This document shows, piece after piece, positions 59,353 through 64,000 of a stretch of DNA of 64,000 nt. Position 1 is the first letter of the stretch, and the number at the start of each line of letters is the position of its first letter. The stretch covers positions 1 through 64,000 of the forward strand of contig NZ_JABBNI010000010.1 in the NCBI RefSeq assembly GCF_012926525.1. The letters run 5' to 3'. The position numbers and the translations under genes were made by a program. A model generated the notes under the pieces. That model saw only the letters and a list, made by a program, of their open reading frames with translations, had not been told where the DNA came from and did no database searches. This DNA comes from Clostridium muellerianum (GTDB lineage: Bacteria; Bacillota; Clostridia; Clostridiales; Clostridiaceae).

Positions 59353-60570
59353 ACTTTTAGCAGCTATGAAACCTGAACTCCAGCACCACTGAAGGTTAAA
59401 ACCACCGCAATCTCCATCAACATCTAGTATTTCACCAGCAAAAAATAAGTTTTTTATTATTTTAGATTCTAATGTTTTTGGATTTACTTCTTTCGTATTT
59501 ATACCACCAGATGTTACCTGGGAGTTTTTAAAAGAATTAGTATCGCATACTAAAAAGCTCCAGCTTTTAAGAAGGGAAAATATTTTCTGCTTTTCCTTCC
59601 AACTTAATTCACAACATGATTTATGTATATTAGATACAGAAGCTTCTTTTAAAAGTATAGGAATAATTTTTTTATTTATGATTCCTATAAAGGAATCATA
59701 AACACTTCTATAACTAAGCAATCCCCAATGATTTTCTAAAAATTCTATAAGAGACTCTTTGTTAAAGTTAGGCATCATGTCTATAAACAGTTTTACTTCT
59801 TTTTTAGTAGATAACGCATAAGAGGCAATGCTACTTATTTGAAGAATAGGAGGACCTGATATGCCATAGTCTGTAAATAATATTTCACCAAACTCTTTTC
59901 TTTTGGGAAGATCATCTATATATATTTCTGCAAATCCATTAAATTTTACTCCAGATAAAGCTTTTAAATAATTATACTTTAATTTAAGCTGCACAAGGGC
60001 AGGAATAGGGTTAACTATACTGTGGTTTAGGCTTTTAGCAAGTTGAAATCCAGATCCATCAGAACCTGTGCTAGGGGCAGATTTACCACCACAACATAAA
60101 ATTAACCTTTTGCATTCATAAGTATTTCCGGACTGTGAAATTATTTCAAAGTATGAAGATGTTTTTTTTATGCTTTTTACCTTTTCATTTAAGTAAATAG
60201 GTATGTTTCGATCTTCTAACGCCATCCTTAGAATATCAAGCACAGAAGAAGCTTGAAGCGATAATGGATACAATTTACCATTGTCTAATTCTGTAAGAGG
60301 AAGACCTAAAGAGTTAAAAAAATTTATAGTATCCTCTACTGTAAATTTGTCTAAAACGTACTTATAAAATTCTGAATTCATACTGTGATATCTCGAATAA
60401 TTAATGTTTTTATTAGATATATTACATCTACCATTTCCTGTAGTTAATATTTTAGTTCCTATTCTGTTAGAACCTTCTAATAGACCTATGTCTTTTCCTA
60501 TATCTTTTGAGGCAATGGAAGCCATGATTCCAGAAGCTCCTCCGCCAATTACTAATATTTCATGAAACAA
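59341..60570 (-). CDS. FAD-dependent oxidoreductase (BaiN/HI0933 family)
   Basis: A 409-aa flavoprotein with the dinucleotide-binding VIGGGASGIMASIAS, TGNGRCNISN, LCCGGKSAPSTGSDGSG, and the C-terminal GEILDVDGDCGGFNLQWCWS typical of the family. The reaction is unknown in most members. I place the start at TTG 60570 because GGGGAG is about 10 nt upstream; the TTG three codons earlier is almost on top of that site. Confidence 0.87.
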   Translation of the reverse strand: MFHEILVIGGGASGIMASIASKDIGKDIGLLEGSNRIGTKILTTGNGRCNISNKNINYSRYHSMNSEFYKYVLDKFTVEDTINFFNSLGLPLTELDNGKLYPLSLQASSVLDILRMALEDRNIPIYLNEKVKSIKKTSSYFEIISQSGNTYECKRLILCCGGKSAPSTGSDGSGFQLAKSLNHSIVNPIPALVQLKLKYNYLKALSGVKFNGFAEIYIDDLPKRKEFGEILFTDYGISGPPILQISSIASYALSTKKEVKLFIDMMPNFNKESLIEFLENHWGLLSYRSVYDSFIGIINKKIIPILLKEASVSNIHKSCCELSWKEKQKIFSLLKSWSFLVCDTNSFKNSQVTSGGINTKEVNPKTLESKIIKNLFFAGEILDVDGDCGGFNLQWCWSSGFIAAKSAAD

Positions 60571-60701
60571 TTTTAACAACTCCCCTTAAAAAGATACTAT
60601 ATACTATTTTACCTTAAATATTAGATTTTAAAATATAAATTTTTATATTTTAAGTTATTTTGTATATAATATTATTATAAATTGTTGAAAGGAGAAAAAT
60701 T

Positions 60702-61079
60702 ATGATAGCTCATGAATTGTTAAATTATAAAAATTGGGTAGTAGTAGGAGATGTATTAGATGAAAAAAAGTATGCTTTTAAAATATTAGAAAGGTTAAAA
60801 GATGTCGGGTTTAATGCAGTAGGTGTTAATCCAAGGGATACAACGGGTAAAGTTTATAAAACTCTTGAGGAAGTACCTTTTGATATAAGTGTAGTAGATT
60901 TGTGCATAAACCCCGCAATTGGATTAAAAATAGTACAAGATGCAGAAAACTTAAAAATAAATAAAGTACTAATACAACCTGGAGCTGGTAGTATTGATAT
61001 ATTGAGTTTATGTAAAAATAAAGGTATTATAGCTATAGAAGGATGTGCACTTGTGGAACTTGGAAATTACAATCCTTAA
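60702..61079 (+). CDS. CoA-binding protein (YccU-like)
   Basis: A 125-aa single Rossmann CoA-binding domain (NWVVVGDVLDEKKYAFKILE, VDLCINPAIGLKIVQDA). Small free-standing members of this family have no agreed function. GAAAGGAG precedes the ATG. It precedes the regulatory kinase gene by 15 bp. Confidence 0.85.
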   Translation: MIAHELLNYKNWVVVGDVLDEKKYAFKILERLKDVGFNAVGVNPRDTTGKVYKTLEEVPFDISVVDLCINPAIGLKIVQDAENLKINKVLIQPGAGSIDILSLCKNKGIIAIEGCALVELGNYNP

Positions 61080-61094
61080 AGGGGGAACTAATTT

Positions 61095-61910
61095 ATGTTA
61101 ACAATATATGCTGTATCTGATTCTATAGGAGAAACTGCTGAACAGGTTGCAAAAGCAGCAGCTAGTTTATTTGATGAAAAGGTGGAGGTTAGGAGAGTAC
61201 CTTATATAAAAAGTTTTGAACATGTAAATGAATTTATAAGTAATTTGGAAGATAAGAAAAACATTATGATAATATCTACTGTAGTTTTAGTAGATGTTAG
61301 GGAGTTTCTTGTACAAAGATGCATAGAGGAAGGAATACATATAACAAATGTGTTAGGCCCTTGTATAAGTATGGCATCAATGATATTAAATAAAATTCCT
61401 AATTATAGGCCGGGAGCTATTTGGGAAATGGATTCTGAATATTATAAGAAGATAAGAGCTATGGAATTTGCTATGCAGTATGATGACAGTAAGGATAATG
61501 CAGGAATAAAGCACGCGGATGTAGTTCTAATAGGACTTTCTAGAACTTCGAAAACCCCACTATGTATGTATTTAGCTAATAAGGGAATAAAAGCACTCAA
61601 TGTACCGCTAATGCCGGAAGTACCTATTCCAGAAGAATTATTTGAAATAGATAGGAGAAAAATAATAGGGCTTACTATAGACCCTATGCAGCTTATTGAA
61701 ATTAGAAAACATAGGTTAGACAAATTTTCAGCATTTTCAAAAGAAATACAATATGCTAATGCCGAAAGGGTACTTCAGGAATTAGAATTTGCGGATAAAC
61801 TTATGAGAAGATTTAATTGTAAAATAATAGATGTTACAAAAAGAGCAATAGAAGATACTGCCCTTATAGTTATGGAGCATATAGGACACATTGGTTCTAA
61901 GGATTATTAA
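61095..61910 (+). CDS. Pyruvate, phosphate dikinase regulatory protein
   Basis: A bifunctional ADP-dependent kinase/phosphorylase (DUF299/PSRP family) of 271 aa. It has [15 protein letters not shown] at the N-terminus, a P-loop-like [18 protein letters not shown], and [13 protein letters not shown]. It controls pyruvate phosphate dikinase or PEP synthase by threonine phosphorylation. The target gene is not in the window. Confidence 0.92.
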   Translation: MLTIYAVSDSIGETAEQVAKAAASLFDEKVEVRRVPYIKSFEHVNEFISNLEDKKNIMIISTVVLVDVREFLVQRCIEEGIHITNVLGPCISMASMILNKIPNYRPGAIWEMDSEYYKKIRAMEFAMQYDDSKDNAGIKHADVVLIGLSRTSKTPLCMYLANKGIKALNVPLMPEVPIPEELFEIDRRKIIGLTIDPMQLIEIRKHRLDKFSAFSKEIQYANAERVLQELEFADKLMRRFNCKIIDVTKRAIEDTALIVMEHIGHIGSKDY

Positions 61911-62006
61911 TAAAAAGGTAAAAAAAATAAAATAGCGTGAAATGTTGGTATATAAGGGATTACAACAAAAATACAAAAAAAAATAAAAAAAAGTTTAGAA
62001 AATGTG

Positions 62007-62035
62007 TTGACACTTTGAAGAATATCTTGTATTAT
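62007..62035 (+). promoter_or_regulatory. tRNA cluster promoter
   Basis: TTGACA (62007-62012), 17-bp spacer, TATTAT (62030-62035). The transcribed leader contains GTCGCTGAG (62048-62056), also present in the rRNA leader at the left edge. Confidence 0.82.
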
Positions 62036-62088
62036 AGTCTATGTCAGGTCGCTGAGTGATAGCAAATGACAAACAAATATATGAATAA

Positions 62089-62163
62089 GGCCCCTTGGTC
62101 AAGCGGTTAAGACACCACCCTTTCACGGTGGTAACAGGAGTTCGAGTCTCCTAGGGGTCACCA
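62089..62163 (+). tRNA. tRNA-Glu (anticodon TTC)
   Basis: Cloverleaf with acceptor GGCCCCT/AGGGGTC, anticodon stem CCACC/GGTGG with loop CTTTCAC, and encoded CCA. Confidence 0.95.
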
Positions 62164-62170
62164 TTAATGT

Positions 62171-62246
62171 GGGCGCATAGCTCAGCTGGGAGAGCATCTG
62201 CCTTACAAGCAGAGGGTCACAGGTTCGAGCCCTGTTGTGCCCACCA
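62171..62246 (+). tRNA. tRNA-Val (anticodon TAC)
   Basis: Acceptor GGGCGCA/TGTGCCC, anticodon stem TCTGC/GCAGA with loop CTTACAA, encoded CCA. Confidence 0.95.
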
Positions 62247-62252
62247 CATTAT

Positions 62253-62329
62253 GGCCTAGTGGCTCAGTTGGTTAGAGTGTCGGCCTGTCACGCCGAAGGT
62301 CGAGGGTTCGAGTCCCTTCTAGGTCGCCA
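62253..62329 (+). tRNA. tRNA-Asp (anticodon GTC)
   Basis: Acceptor GGCCTAG/CTAGGTC, anticodon stem TCGGC/GCCGA with loop CTGTCAC, encoded CCA. Confidence 0.95.
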
Positions 62330-62339
62330 TATAAATTTA

Positions 62340-62414
<75 letters not shown>

Positions 62415-62415
<1 letters not shown>

Positions 62416-62450
62416 AAACGTTAAGTATTAAGTAATACTTAACGTTTTTT
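62415..62450 (+). terminator. tRNA cluster terminator
   Basis: A perfect 15-bp stem (62415-62429 with 62434-62448), 4-nt loop, T run. Confidence 0.9.
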
Positions 62451-62567
62451 GCTATACATCAATTTTCTGCATTTCCAGAAAAAACATACCATAATGTATT
62501 GAAATTAAATAGCTAGCAGATTTTGAGGTAATATTATGAGTAAGAAAATGTAGGTGAGTTTGGTGTA

Positions 62568-62592
62568 AAAAAAGGCGCCTCAGAGGACGCTT
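62568..62592 (-). terminator. Terminator of the helicase loader gene
   Basis: On the minus strand an imperfect stem (AAGCGTCCT / AGGCGCCTT) is followed by seven T residues. Confidence 0.65.
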
Positions 62593-62608
62593 ATACTCTT
62601 AATATTTT

Positions 62609-63589
62609 TTATTTTTTATTTTTTATATTTTGACCTATTCTTATATCTTCGCCATAGAATTTACATAATGTAAATTCCCCTAGAAGTCTTGATGAAATTC
62701 TTTCTGAATAATTTTTTAAAATTACTTCTAAACCGCAGTTAGTTGAAATTAGCATTTTCCTATTTTTAAGTAGTTTTCTATTTAGAAGATTAAAAAGTTC
62801 AGTTTTGGAGAAGTCAGTTATTTGCTCAGAACCTAGATCATCGATTATAAGTAAATCACAATTTATAAGCAAATCATCAAGTTCATCAGAGTTATTAAAT
62901 CTAATATTTTTTAAGTCATGAATTAATGTTTCAGCAGTTCTGTATACAATTAAATGACCTCTATCTAGAAGTTCTTTAGCAATACAATAAGATAAAAAGC
63001 TTTTTCCAGTGCCTGGGTTACCTAAAAACAATAAGTTTTCAGAAGTAGAAGAAAAGTTTTCTATGAAATTCCAGGACTTTGAAACTATATCTTCAAGGTT
63101 TTTTCTAGGACTTTTTCGCACATCATCAACTTTATGTGGTGAATAAAGTTCAAAATTAAAATTATTGAAGTTATTTTTTTCAAGTATGTTTTTTAATTCC
63201 GAGTTTTCATAATACAAATCTACAAGTTTTTGTTTATAGCAGCTGCATTTTTGTGTTCCTATAAATCCTGTATCCTTACATTTATTACATATATAGTGCA
63301 TATCTAAATAATCTAAGGGATAGTTATTGCTTACTAAAATTTCAGATTTTTTTATTCTAAGATCAGTAATTTTTTCTTTTAACATTTTTAAACGTTCTTC
63401 TTTATTTTCTATATTATTAAGAATGTCTATTGAAAGTCTAACACATAGCTTTCCTATTTCACGTTCTATGTCCATAATTTGTGGTATTTTCTGCTGTATT
63501 TCTTCTCTTCTTTTATTAAGTAACTTTTCTTCATGATTACGTATATTTTCATATACTTTCATTATATTACTTTGATATCCTTTGATCAT
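62609..63589 (-). CDS. Helicase loader, DnaC/DnaI-like AAA+ ATPase
   Basis: Loads DnaB at oriC and restart sites. The 326-aa protein has an N-terminal coiled region, a zinc-binding set (CNKCKDTGFIGTQKCSC), Walker A LGNPGTGKSFLSY and Walker B LLIIDDLGSEQ. Its start overlaps the stop of the DnaD-domain gene by one base (TAATG). This mirrors the DnaD-DnaC pair in the integrated element. Confidence 0.9.
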   Translation of the reverse strand: MIKGYQSNIMKVYENIRNHEEKLLNKRREEIQQKIPQIMDIEREIGKLCVRLSIDILNNIENKEERLKMLKEKITDLRIKKSEILVSNNYPLDYLDMHYICNKCKDTGFIGTQKCSCYKQKLVDLYYENSELKNILEKNNFNNFNFELYSPHKVDDVRKSPRKNLEDIVSKSWNFIENFSSTSENLLFLGNPGTGKSFLSYCIAKELLDRGHLIVYRTAETLIHDLKNIRFNNSDELDDLLINCDLLIIDDLGSEQITDFSKTELFNLLNRKLLKNRKMLISTNCGLEVILKNYSERISSRLLGEFTLCKFYGEDIRIGQNIKNKK

Positions 63590-64000
63590 TATTTATCCCA
63601 TCCTAACAGTTTCTTCTCTAAATCTTCAAAATCGTAATTTCTCTGCTCAAAATTATTAAATGTACTGTTGGAAGAATTATTGTTTTTATAATTTGAAGCA
63701 TTTTTTCGATAAGTTTTTTTCGTATCCTTTTTATTTATATCTTCTAAAGTTTTAATGTTATCTTTATTCCAGCTTGTAAGTATGCCATCAATATATTTAA
63801 AGTCAGCTTTATTTATACGTTGAAAACATATTTCACAGGCTTTATAGATAACATCAATAGGAAATTTGTAAGTATTAATCCACTTGTTTAACATATCTTC
63901 CTGTGGTTTCATTATTTCAGCATCTTTTATACCTAAATAGTTTAATATTTTTCTTATATTAATCCATTTATCTTCATGCTTTTTTATAAAAGATTGAGCA
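63589..64000 (-). CDS. DnaD-domain replication protein (partial)
   Basis: C-terminal part of a protein running off the right edge; the frame stays open upstream of the ATG at 63912, so that is not the start. The DnaD domain is seen in PIDVIYKACEICFQRINKAD and FKYIDGILTSWNKDNIKTLE, followed by an N/S-rich linker and KKLLGWDK. It is a primosome protein that recruits the loader encoded next to it. Confidence 0.9.
   Translation of the reverse strand, partial: AQSFIKKHEDKWINIRKILNYLGIKDAEIMKPQEDMLNKWINTYKFPIDVIYKACEICFQRINKADFKYIDGILTSWNKDNIKTLEDINKKDTKKTYRKNASNYKNNNSSNSTFNNFEQRNYDFEDLEKKLLGWDK

Overview
The window covers the replication-origin region of a low-GC, spore-forming Firmicute, almost certainly Clostridium sensu stricto. 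Evidence: the order gyrA-gyrB-remB-recF-yaaA-dnaN-dnaA | rpmH-rnpA-yidD-yidC-jag-mnmE-mnmG-rsmG-noc-parA-parB; sporulation-linked genes (yyaC, lonC); AT-rich codon use; strong AGGAGG-type ribosome sites; and the clostridial families DUF3343, DUF951, DUF4446 and DUF2232. I cannot name the species.

Layout. 1-490: promoters and leader of an rRNA operon running off the left edge, then the gyrA terminator. 497-9330: dnaA-to-gyrA block on the minus strand. oriC is bipartite: DnaA boxes at 9583-9693 upstream of dnaA, and a DnaA-trio/box unwinding element at 7782-7941 between dnaA and dnaN. Genes on both sides mostly point away from the origin. 9904-19307: ribosome and tRNA-modification genes, then chromosome partition (noc, parA, parB, two parS sites). 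19364-33311: yyaC, a permease, a cysteine desulfurase-like enzyme, DUF3343, mscS, the rpsF-ssb-rpsR operon, DUF2232-gdpP-rplI-lonC-dnaB, and hsp18 under a CtsR-type operator.

33753-51693: a 17.9 kb integrated element at the 3' end of a tRNA-Thr(CGU) gene, bounded by a 46-bp direct repeat (two mismatches). Its order is integrase, divergent repressor, four-site operator, Cro-like and Xis-like genes, DnaD/DnaC-type replication genes, Rha-type regulator, small terminase, then FtsK-like ATPase, replication-relaxation protein, two SpoIIIAC-like membrane proteins and cargo. No large terminase, portal, capsid, tail or lysis gene is recognisable, so it looks like a phage satellite (PICI-like) with plasmid-type genes. 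The cargo is an overlapping radical SAM - HD-domain - DUF2284 operon with its own consensus promoter, next to a decayed Abi_2 gene and a divergent unknown gene. This is my best candidate for an undescribed system, possibly phage defence.

51735-64000: an IS200-type insertion, then core genes again: a PEPCK/HPr-kinase-like protein, an orphan hybrid histidine kinase, DUF3006, purA, acyl-ACP thioesterase, an FAD protein, a CoA-binding protein, the pyruvate phosphate dikinase regulator, a tRNA-Glu-Val-Asp-Thr cluster, and a DnaC/DnaI-like loader with the end of a DnaD-domain gene leaving the right edge.
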